Assembly: GCA_018830885.1 (NCBI GenBank)
Contig: JAHJRI010000076.1
Location: 1-64,000 of the forward strand
Length of the DNA: 64,000 nucleotides
Direction of reading: 5' to 3'
Source of the DNA: a bacterium
Lineage (GTDB): Bacteria > SAR324 > XYD2-FULL-50-16
Under the pieces are notes generated by a model. It searched no databases, was not told the origin of the DNA, and saw only the letters and a list, made by a program, of their open reading frames with translations. A program made the translations under genes and the position numbers. The first letter of the stretch is position 1. Every line of letters begins with the position of its first letter. Positions 8,124 to 16,000 of the stretch are shown in pieces.

Positions 8124-8966
8124 TCAGGATTTGACTTTGTGGTGCATGGCCAGTTTTCTGAAGAAGACATTCTTCCGCTCCTGGCTGGCTGAGATGGCCC
8201 TGGCATTTTCAGCCAGAAACAGCATCCCGGTTTTGATAAAGCTCAGTTTGTGTTTCCAGGACACGTTCCGATCCAGCAGATTGATCGGCATGGGGGTAAA
8301 CAGGTTGATCTCGACGATATGAAACGCACCCTGCAGGAGGTCCTCTTCGGAATTGGCTTTTGCACAGACGCGGGCCATGCGGAAGTTCCCGATACTTTTG
8401 ACATGGTCCCAGATGATCCGGGCATCCGGCTCTGAAAAGTGCCGGGTCAGATCGGTGTATGTCGTGTGAATATTATTGACCCCATTAATCGGGAAAGCCC
8501 CCTCATAACTGTTTTGAACCTCCGTGATGGTCAACATGGCACAGGCATCTGGATTGTCCGCCTGCCGGATATAGTAAATTTCAAATTCCCGTTTTTCATT
8601 GGCCGCTTCCTGCAGCAGGTAGGTCAGTTTCTTCTTGGCGATTTTTTCCTGAACACCCATGAAATCTTCGGGGGTATCCGCACGGTAAATCCCGTATGAA
8701 TTCTGACCCCATTCGGGTTTAAGAAACACCGGATAGCTCCAGGGGCCGGCATTCCGGTCATAGACCAGCTGTTTGAGGCGCCACTTGTAGGGGATCAGCT
8801 GATTGATTTCCAGTTTGGAATAGATCCCTTTTTCCTTGTTGAAATAGTCGGCATTCAGTTGGAAGAACTTCCAGGGATCAATTCTGAATCTCAAGCAGAA
8901 ATAGATAAACCAGCTGATCATCCAGAATTTGATCAAAGCTCTCGAATGGATCATGGTGTTTTTCAT
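8124..8966 (-). CDS. Second ATP-grasp-fold ligase
   Basis: A 280-residue protein with ATP-grasp signatures: YPVFLKPEWGQNSYGIYRA for the phosphate loop, YLLQEAANEKREFEIYYI for the adenine strand and FHIVEINLFTPMPINLLD for the metal-binding Glu/Asn. The N-terminus has a hydrophobic stretch (FWMISWFIYFCLRF) that may touch the membrane. It is more divergent than its neighbour and not obviously a paralogue of it. It overlaps the upstream dioxygenase-like gene by 4 bp (ATGA) and is followed 10 bp later by the other ligase, so both are probably made together and act in one pathway. Confidence 0.75.
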   Translation of the reverse strand: MKNTMIHSRALIKFWMISWFIYFCLRFRIDPWKFFQLNADYFNKEKGIYSKLEINQLIPYKWRLKQLVYDRNAGPWSYPVFLKPEWGQNSYGIYRADTPEDFMGVQEKIAKKKLTYLLQEAANEKREFEIYYIRQADNPDACAMLTITEVQNSYEGAFPINGVNNIHTTYTDLTRHFSEPDARIIWDHVKSIGNFRMARVCAKANSEEDLLQGAFHIVEINLFTPMPINLLDRNVSWKHKLSFIKTGMLFLAENARAISASQERKNVFFRKLAMHHKVKS

Positions 8967-9490
8967 ATGGAATAAATTTCACCTTTGATAGCATCATCTG
9001 AATAGATATGAAGACTCAAACTGTCTTCGCAGGCTGTCATTTGATGGATTGCGTTGTCGAATGTCCCCTCCACACCCCTGTCGACGGAGAACTCCCCTGT
9101 TGAATAGATCTTTGGTTCAATTTCAAGCAACCGGGCTTTCTCCATTTTAAATACTGATTCCGACAAGGATCCCCGGATCAGGTAGACCAGCGAAAACCAG
9201 GGATGGCCATGAACCGGTGTGATTGCGTTCCTGGACCAGCGGGCGACCATCACCTCAAAACCGGCAGGCTCCCGATAGAGAATCGTTCTGGAGTATCCTT
9301 TTTTTATCCGTGGGAAGGCATCCATCGGAAAATGACCTGCGGTGACAAGGTCCCCTATGATAGTAACCATTTTTACATCATCATATTTGACCCTGGAAAG
9401 CAACCGGATGGCATCTCGCAGGGTGGTGGAATCCGATACCGGTGCCCCCGGATGAATGTTCGGGCCTGTTGTCTGGTGCAGTGTGTTCAT
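8963..9490 (-). CDS. Cysteine-dioxygenase-like cupin
   Basis: The fold follows type I cysteine dioxygenase. YSRTILYREPAGFEVMVARW carries the substrate-binding Arg, and VHGHPWFSLVYLIRG supplies two metal-binding His (about 93 and 95). AIHQM near residue 148 supplies the third, and SLHIYSDD carries the catalytic Tyr. The Cys that crosslinks to Tyr in animal enzymes is absent, as in many bacterial forms. The expected reaction is oxidation of a thiol amino acid to a sulfinate. GGAGCAACC precedes the ATG. It overlaps the decarboxylase upstream and the ligase downstream by 4 bp each, which points to cysteine sulfinate as a shared intermediate. Confidence 0.75.
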   Translation of the reverse strand: MNTLHQTTGPNIHPGAPVSDSTTLRDAIRLLSRVKYDDVKMVTIIGDLVTAGHFPMDAFPRIKKGYSRTILYREPAGFEVMVARWSRNAITPVHGHPWFSLVYLIRGSLSESVFKMEKARLLEIEPKIYSTGEFSVDRGVEGTFDNAIHQMTACEDSLSLHIYSDDAIKGEIYSI

Positions 9491-10944
9491 GGTTGCTCCA
9501 ACAGTCTGTTGCCTTCGCTGATCAGCGCCTGGAAGAAAGCGGCGATTTCTGGCTCGTCAATACGCGGGTTGGCGATTAACAATCGCAGACAGAAGTCTGC
9601 GCCGATATAACCGGAACCGATCAAACCGATTTCCCTGCGGTGCAGCTCATCTCTCAGCTTCCGGTTAAAGCCGTTACTGGAAACAGTATCGGGGACGACA
9701 AACCTGAAGCAGACATTAAATGACTCACGGGGGACCACCATTTCAAGATCCGCTGACTGCAGGACAAGATGCTCCGCATATTCGCAAAGCTGATGGTAGG
9801 CCGCCACCCGCTCAGCCAGTCCCTGCCGGCCATAATATTTCCAGTCCAGAAACCATTTCAGGCTGTCCACCCGTCGGCCACACTGCAGTGAAAAGGAGCC
9901 CGGGTTGAGGTCGTCCGTTTCACGGGTCGCCCCGAAAATATAGCTGGTGTCACCGACACGGGCAGTTGTCCGCAGGATATCCCCGTCCTTGAAAAGCAGG
10001 ATATTACACATTAAAGCGGTTCCGGCCATTTTATGAAAATCCCAGGTAAAGGAATCCACCCGCTCAATACCGGTCAGGAACCTTGACCGCAGTTCGGGAT
10101 TGAAGATGGCTGCCCCGCCCCAGGCCCCATCCACATGCAGCCAGAACCCGTATCGGTCCCGCAGGTCCAGCAACGTCTCGATGGGGTCATAGGCACCTCG
10201 GACAGTGGTGCCTGCCGTCGCGCAGACAAAAAACGGCACGCCGGCCGACTGTCGGACCGCCTGAATATTTGTTTCCAGCAGTTGCAGATCCATCCGACCC
10301 CGTTCATCGACCGGAATTTTGACCAGATGCCGGGAGCCAATGCCGACAATATTCGCCGCTTTGTCCAGGGAGTAATGGGCATCCTGGCTGACAAAAGCAA
10401 AGAGTTCCTTTTCGGAGAATATACCTTCATGTTTAATGCTGTCACTGATCTGATTTCTAGCCGCCAGCATGGCGATCAGATTGGCATTGCTCGAACCGGT
10501 GGTCATCTGACCCTCACCCTTGGGATAACCCACCAGTTCAAGCATCTGCTGAATCATGGCCGTTTCCATCAGGGTTGACACGGGAGCCGATTCGAATGTC
10601 CCTGCCGATGTGTTGGATACGGCTGCAATAATCTCGCCAACCAGGGAAGGAAGGTTGGCCCCGGACCACATGCGATTCAAAAATCTCGGGTGATGGGTCA
10701 CCACGTTGTACTGCAGATACTGTTCAACCCAGCTAAATATGAGATCCCAGTCGTATAGCCCTTCTTTGCGGTCAAGATCGAGCAACGCTTTCAATGCTTC
10801 CGGTTCCTGAAAGGCGATGTACTTCCCCGGCCGGGTTTGCAAACGGTATTGTTCAATGATCTTGAACAGCCGCTTGAATACAGTGAACGCTTCCACTTCC
10901 CAGGTCCGGGGCGGTTGTGCCCTTCCGCCGGATTCATCACTCAT
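9487..10944 (-). CDS. PLP group II decarboxylase, cysteine sulfinate/glutamate type
   Basis: A 485-residue pyridoxal-phosphate decarboxylase. Signatures are HHPRFLNRMWSGANLPSLVG, then the ESAPVSTLME region, GSSNANLIAMLAAR, HVDGAWGG, and the PLP lysine in TWDFHKMAGTAL near residue 304. In animal enzymes an aromatic residue after FxNQL and a Ser in LNTS mark cysteine-sulfinate or aspartate decarboxylases as against glutamate ones. Here the matching residues are Trp (RMWSG) and Ser (SNTSAG), which favours sulfinate, but the alignment is by eye. It lies directly between the YHS gene and the dioxygenase-like gene with 4-bp overlaps on both sides. The likely product is hypotaurine or a related amine. 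Confidence 0.85.
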   Translation of the reverse strand: MSDESGGRAQPPRTWEVEAFTVFKRLFKIIEQYRLQTRPGKYIAFQEPEALKALLDLDRKEGLYDWDLIFSWVEQYLQYNVVTHHPRFLNRMWSGANLPSLVGEIIAAVSNTSAGTFESAPVSTLMETAMIQQMLELVGYPKGEGQMTTGSSNANLIAMLAARNQISDSIKHEGIFSEKELFAFVSQDAHYSLDKAANIVGIGSRHLVKIPVDERGRMDLQLLETNIQAVRQSAGVPFFVCATAGTTVRGAYDPIETLLDLRDRYGFWLHVDGAWGGAAIFNPELRSRFLTGIERVDSFTWDFHKMAGTALMCNILLFKDGDILRTTARVGDTSYIFGATRETDDLNPGSFSLQCGRRVDSLKWFLDWKYYGRQGLAERVAAYHQLCEYAEHLVLQSADLEMVVPRESFNVCFRFVVPDTVSSNGFNRKLRDELHRREIGLIGSGYIGADFCLRLLIANPRIDEPEIAAFFQALISEGNRLLEQP

Positions 10945-11402
10945 TTGATGACTCCCGGCCAGTTTGCATCCCCCCTGGTGATAAACGTCTCAATGTTGTC
11001 CAGCCACTTGTTCTTAATCTCCTCATTATAGTTGAGGTACAACTTGTTGTTGTGAATCGTCCATTGCAGCGGATCCCCCTTGGCCGTATCGCCATTGGCT
11101 ACTGCCCAGGCACAATATCCGCCATACTGGGGGGCATAACGGGTCGGATTGTCCTGGAACGTCTCCAGATTCTCCCTGGAGCTGAAATACCAGTTTGCAC
11201 CCTTGTATTTCGTTTTGAACGCCTTCAATCCTTTGACCGGTCTCCCTTCTGTAAAATAAGCCACCGTATCGTAGCCACCGACCGCATCGCTGCTGAAGAA
11301 TCCGGTATAAATTTCGCTGGCCGCCAGTCCTTCAGCAGCAAACAGGAGCATGGCCGTCATCATCAGCAACAGCATTTTTATTGTTTGTGTCATTTGCGCC
11401 AT
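10941..11402 (-). CDS. Exported YHS-domain protein
   Basis: The first 27 residues form a signal peptide ending near GLAASE. The remainder matches YHS-domain proteins: VGGYDTVAYFTEGRPVKG, NWYFSSRENLETFQDNPTRYAPQYGGYCAWA, and a C-terminal WLDNIETFI. YHS proteins are small and periplasmic or membrane-linked and are often considered metal-binding; the single Cys in GGYCAWA is the family's usual one. It is the first gene of the minus-strand cluster and overlaps the decarboxylase start by 4 bp. ATG 11402 has a weak GAGAGA site; the internal ATG at 11393 would also give a good signal peptide. Confidence 0.85.
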   Translation of the reverse strand: MAQMTQTIKMLLLMMTAMLLFAAEGLAASEIYTGFFSSDAVGGYDTVAYFTEGRPVKGLKAFKTKYKGANWYFSSRENLETFQDNPTRYAPQYGGYCAWAVANGDTAKGDPLQWTIHNNKLYLNYNEEIKNKWLDNIETFITRGDANWPGVIK

Positions 11403-11828
11403 GGTTCTCTCTGGAAGAGGTTGAATCGTGTGGGATCATTCCCGCTATTACAATCTCAGCATAGCATGAACCCGATCTGCAAATATCACAAAACTGTCAA
11501 ATATTCATCACTTTATACTGAAAGAACCGTGCCAGGGTGTTTCATTTCCCGGATTTTTTGATCGACAGCCGTCCCGGGAGCAATGTCAGATGGTTGAAAC
11601 AGAGCAGGGATAACTGCCCGGATGCTTCCGTGTTCGGTCCATCATTGTCTGTATATAATTGTAATATAGCGACTAAACGCGGCCAACGGGTTTCAAACGA
11701 TATATTTTACCTGCGCAGGTACGGGGTTGCCCTTTCCCGATAGATCCCTTGCCTAGTTATTTCAGAAGGAGTATGAAAAAAGGATAGTTTGTAGCACAAT
11801 CTCCATCTTGATACATACAGGATCAACC
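11403..11828. other. Divergent intergenic region between YHS protein and corA
   Basis: No convincing gene. This 426-bp region should hold promoters for both the minus-strand cluster and corA. On the minus strand near 11531 there is TGGCACG, a perfect -24 half of a sigma-54 promoter, but the -12 half reads TTTC and not TTGC, so I do not call it. Confidence 0.4.
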
Positions 11829-12893
11829 ATGGCCAGATTTTACAAAAAACAGCACGAGAACAAAGGACTTGCGCCCGGATCACTGGTTTTTATCGGGAAA
11901 CAGAAGATTGAAGAACCCCGAATTCGCCTGCTGGATTACGACAAGGAGCATCTGATTGAAAACCAGTTGCAGGATATCAGCGAGGGGGCGGATCTGGTGA
12001 ATACCGATACGGTATCCTGGATTAACATCGACGGACTGCATGATACCGAGCTGATCAAACAGATTGGAAAATCGTTCAACCTGCACTCTTTGTTGCTGGA
12101 GGACGTGCTCAATACCGGACAGCGCCCCAAGATGGAAGATTTTGACAACTGTCTGTTCATCTCTCTGAAAATGCTCCGCCAGGATAAGGAAGAAGAGATC
12201 ATCCTGTCCGAGCAGCTGAGCCTGGTGCTGGGGAAGAATTTTTTGTTGACTTTCCAGGAGCGACCGGGAGATGTTTTTGATCCGGTACGGGAGAGGATCC
12301 GAAAACACAAGGGGCGCATCCGGATATCGGGTATCGATTATCTGGCCTATGCGCTGCTGGATACGGTGGTTGACAACTATATCCATATTGTCGAAGAGCT
12401 GGGGGAACGCATCGAGGATCTGGAGGTGGACATCCTTAACGACCCGACACCGGAAGTCATGGAGAGGATCAACCATATGAAGCGGGAGATGAACTACCTG
12501 CGCAAATCCATTCGACCTGTGCGAGAGGCGATCCTCGAACTGACAAGATCCGAGAGTCCATTGATCCATGAAAATACCTATCCGTTTCTCAAAGATCTGC
12601 ATGATCTTTCCACCCATGCAGTGGAAGCGATCGATACCTACCGGGAGATGCTGGCTGACCATTTGAACCTTTACAATACAACGGTCAGCAATAAACTGAA
12701 CGACATCATGAAAGTACTGACAATCTTCGCAGCGATTTTTATTCCGCTGACATTTATCGCCGGTGTCTATGGAACGAATTTCAAATACCTGCCTGAACTG
12801 GAGTTCAAGTACAGCTACTTTGTTTTCTGGGCTGTGCTGATTGTGGTGGCTGCGTTTATGGTTCGTTATTTCAAACGTCAAAAATGGTTTTAA
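11829..12893 (+). CDS. corA: CorA-type divalent cation transporter with a GTN motif
   Basis: This 354-residue protein has the CorA layout: a large cytoplasmic alpha/beta funnel, a long helix (ERIEDLEVDILNDPTPEVMERI, KREMNYLRKSIRPVRE), then two C-terminal membrane helices (FAAIFIPLTFIAGVYG and FVFWAVLIVVAAFMV) and a basic tail. CorA imports Mg2+ as a pentamer. The selectivity loop normally reads YGMNF; here it is YGTNFKYLPEL, with Thr for the usual Met. ATG 11829 is chosen over a TTG seven codons upstream. It precedes a larger ion transporter on the same strand by 170 bp. Confidence 0.9.
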   Translation: MARFYKKQHENKGLAPGSLVFIGKQKIEEPRIRLLDYDKEHLIENQLQDISEGADLVNTDTVSWINIDGLHDTELIKQIGKSFNLHSLLLEDVLNTGQRPKMEDFDNCLFISLKMLRQDKEEEIILSEQLSLVLGKNFLLTFQERPGDVFDPVRERIRKHKGRIRISGIDYLAYALLDTVVDNYIHIVEELGERIEDLEVDILNDPTPEVMERINHMKREMNYLRKSIRPVREAILELTRSESPLIHENTYPFLKDLHDLSTHAVEAIDTYREMLADHLNLYNTTVSNKLNDIMKVLTIFAAIFIPLTFIAGVYGTNFKYLPELEFKYSYFVFWAVLIVVAAFMVRYFKRQKWF

Positions 12894-13063
12894 TCAGCGG
12901 CCGCGTGCCTGGCTGGATTTCCGGACTCGGTTGTTCAGCTGCATCCCGTGGTCCCGACTTGAACGGGTACCGTTCCCTGCTGACAAAAGCTGGCAGGTGT
13001 CATGTCGTCGCCTTTGGCCAGGCTGTCCACCCCATCCAGGAACCTGTTCTTAACTAATTGTCC

Positions 13064-16000
13064 ATGGCAAATCCAAAAAAGTTCGGTACCTTTAAGGGGG
13101 TCTTCACCCCTTCCATTCTGACCATCCTGGGCGTGATCATGTATATGCGGCTGCCATGGATCGTCGGCCAGGCAGGACTGTTCACGACCATCGGTATTAT
13201 TCTGGTGGCCCACATCATTTCCATTACCTCCGGATTAAGTGTCTCGTCCATTGCCACGGACAAGAAGGTCAAGGGTGGGGGAACCTATTTCATGATCTCC
13301 CGCAGCCTGGGGCTGCCCATTGGCGGTACACTGGGGCTGGCGCTGTTCATCGGTCTTTCGTTCAGCGTGAGCCTGTATCTGATCGGTTTTTCAGAGAGCA
13401 TGCTGAGTTTTGTGGGGTTGCCTGTCACCAAGAACACCATTCGCCTGGCCGGTTCTGCTGCGCTGGTCCTGGTGACGGTGATCACGTTTATCAGTACCAG
13501 CCTGGCACTCAAAACCCAGTTTTTTATCCTGGTGGCCATTTGCCTGTCCCTGGTGTCCATATTTGGCGGGACTCCCCAGACACCGGCCATGCAGCCGAAT
13601 TTGTATCCCATAGCCGGGAGTGCATCCTTTATTGTCCTGTTTGGCATCTTTTTCCCGGCGGTCACCGGGTTTGAGGCGGGGGTTTCCATGTCGGGGGACC
13701 TGCAGGACCCCAAACGATCCATTCCCCTGGGGACCATTGCCGCCATTGTTGTCGGCCTGGTGGTCTACATCGGGATAGCCGTTTTCTTCTCCTTTCGGGT
13801 TACGGCCAGTCAGTTGATAAACGATCCCAATGTATTGCTGAATATTTCGTTCTTTTCACCCCTGGTCATCGCCGGTATCTGGGGGGCAACCCTGTCTTCC
13901 GCCCTGGGTAGTATCCTGGGTGCTCCGAGAATCCTCCAGGCAATTTCGATGGACAGTATCACCCCGAAGTTTTTCGGCCGGGGGTACGGCAGGGAGAATG
14001 AACCGCGCAACGCATTGCTCCTGACTTTTCTGCTGGCTGAAACCGGGATCCTGATTGGTGAGCTGGACGTGATCGCCCGGGTGGTATCCATGTTTTTCAT
14101 TACCACCTACGGTTTTTTGAATCTGAGCTGTTTCATTGAAGCGTGGGCCAGTCCTGATTTTCACCCCGACTTCAGGATTCCGCGCTGGGTGAGCCTGCTG
14201 GGGGCGGTGACCTGTCTGATCGTGATGATACAGCTGGACCTGCTGGCCATGATTGCGGCTACAGTGCTGCTGTCTTCACTTTTCTTTTATCTGAAGCGAA
14301 AGGAGTTAACCCTCGAGTCGGGGGACACCTGGGAAGGCGTTTGGTCTTCACTGATCCGCACGGGTCTTCAGCATCTCAATCGTCATGTCGGTCAACGCCG
14401 GAACTGGCGACCCAATATAATTCTTTTCAGTGGGGGTACATCCGCCCGGCCCCATCTGATTGATCTGGGCAAGCGGCTGGTGGATAAACGGGGGGTGCTG
14501 TCCAATTTCGACCTGATTGAAACTGCGGGTTCGCAGATGATGTTCAGGAAAGCGGAACAGTCGGTCCGGGATCAGGAGGAGGAGTACCCCGGTGTTTTTT
14601 CCCGGCGGATTGCCTGTGAAGATGTCTATCCTGCCATGGAGACCATCTCCAAGTACTACGGTTTTTCAGGCCTGGAGCCCAATACCATCCTGATGGGGTG
14701 GGGGAAGAACAGTCAGAAACCGGAGAAATTCGTGGGCCTGCTTCGCACCATGATGACGCTCGACTACAACCTGATGCTCCTCAACTACGATGAAGAGCGG
14801 GCTTTTGGTGATCATCAGCGGATTGATATCTGGTGGCGGGGTCTGGGTAACAATTTCGCCTTCGCCCTCTCCCTGTGTCGTTTTCTGATCAATTCAGACG
14901 AGTGGCGGGACGCCGAGATCCGCTTCCTGACGATCACTGAGGACTCTTCCCTGACTGAGAAGCTGTTTCTGAACATGAACAAGATCATTGAAGACTATCG
15001 CATTGAAGCCACGGTCAAGGTGATCAATAATGCCATCGAGAAGCGACCCTTCTACGAAATTATCAAAGGGGAGTCCGGAGAGGCGGACCTGACCATCAAT
15101 GGTATTCCAGCGGTGGCCAAGGGTGAAGAGCAGGTATTTGTCGCCAAGAATAACAGTGTGATCGAATCCCTGGGAACCGTGTTGCTGATCCACGCCTCTT
15201 CCTTTTTCGATGAAATGGATGTCGGTCTCGAAATACCGCCGGTCAATAATGCGCATGAACCCGGCAAGACGGATGTGACAGCCATCCAGCCTGAAAACCT
15301 GGGATCCCTGCCAAAAGTCACCGCCCTTTCGGTTGTGCAGCTGGGGGGTCTCCTCGCGGAGGTGAACACGCATTTTCAGGAAAACGGGCTCCAGAAACTG
15401 TACGATCTGGACAAACGCTTGCTCGAGTCCGTAAAGTCGCTGGTTGACAACTGTTTCCAGTCGATTGAGAAAGACTATCTGGAGAATGAACGTCTGCGGA
15501 ATCATCGTACTGTCGTTCGGGCCCTGGGTGAATTTCTGTTTCAGACCCAGCGTCTCTTCAGCGATCAGGGGCAGGAAATCAGGGATAGCCGCAGGGAGAT
15601 TCTGGAAGCTGAGATCCAATGGTGTCTTTCCCGATTGCAGGAAATTACAGGGCGTGTCCCGGAGGAGATTGTGGTTACCCAAACAGCTGACCTTCTGCAG
15701 TTGGAGAAGACAGACAGTCTGCGAATCAGGATGACCAAGTTGTTGAAACAATTGGCCGGCTGGATGTTGAAGCGACCGGTCAAAACCCGGGTGCAGTTCC
15801 GCAAACTGGCCGACCGCCACGTATCCCTCGATTATCTGGACCTGCTGGAGAACACGCTCTCAACACTGAACCAGGCGGGTATTCAGAAATACCCGGATCT
15901 ACAGCGAATTATCGATCATGTTGTGGACAGCCTGGGAAAAACAGGCACCAAGCTGCTGGCAGGGTCGAATTCACTGCTCGATGCACTGGTTCTGGAACAG

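Noticed and set aside
11520..11540. TGGCACG on the minus strand upstream of the YHS gene, like a sigma-54 -24 box
   Set aside because: The -12 half reads TTTC in place of TTGC, lacking the conserved GC. Not enough for a call.
11880..12881. Long minus-strand open frame (333 codons)
   Set aside because: Antisense shadow of corA, with Gln/His/Asp-rich sequence typical of a reverse frame.
14894..15820. Long minus-strand open frame (308 codons)
   Set aside because: It is antisense to the cotransporter fusion, whose plus-strand protein has clear family motifs. The shadow has no ribosome site or domain.
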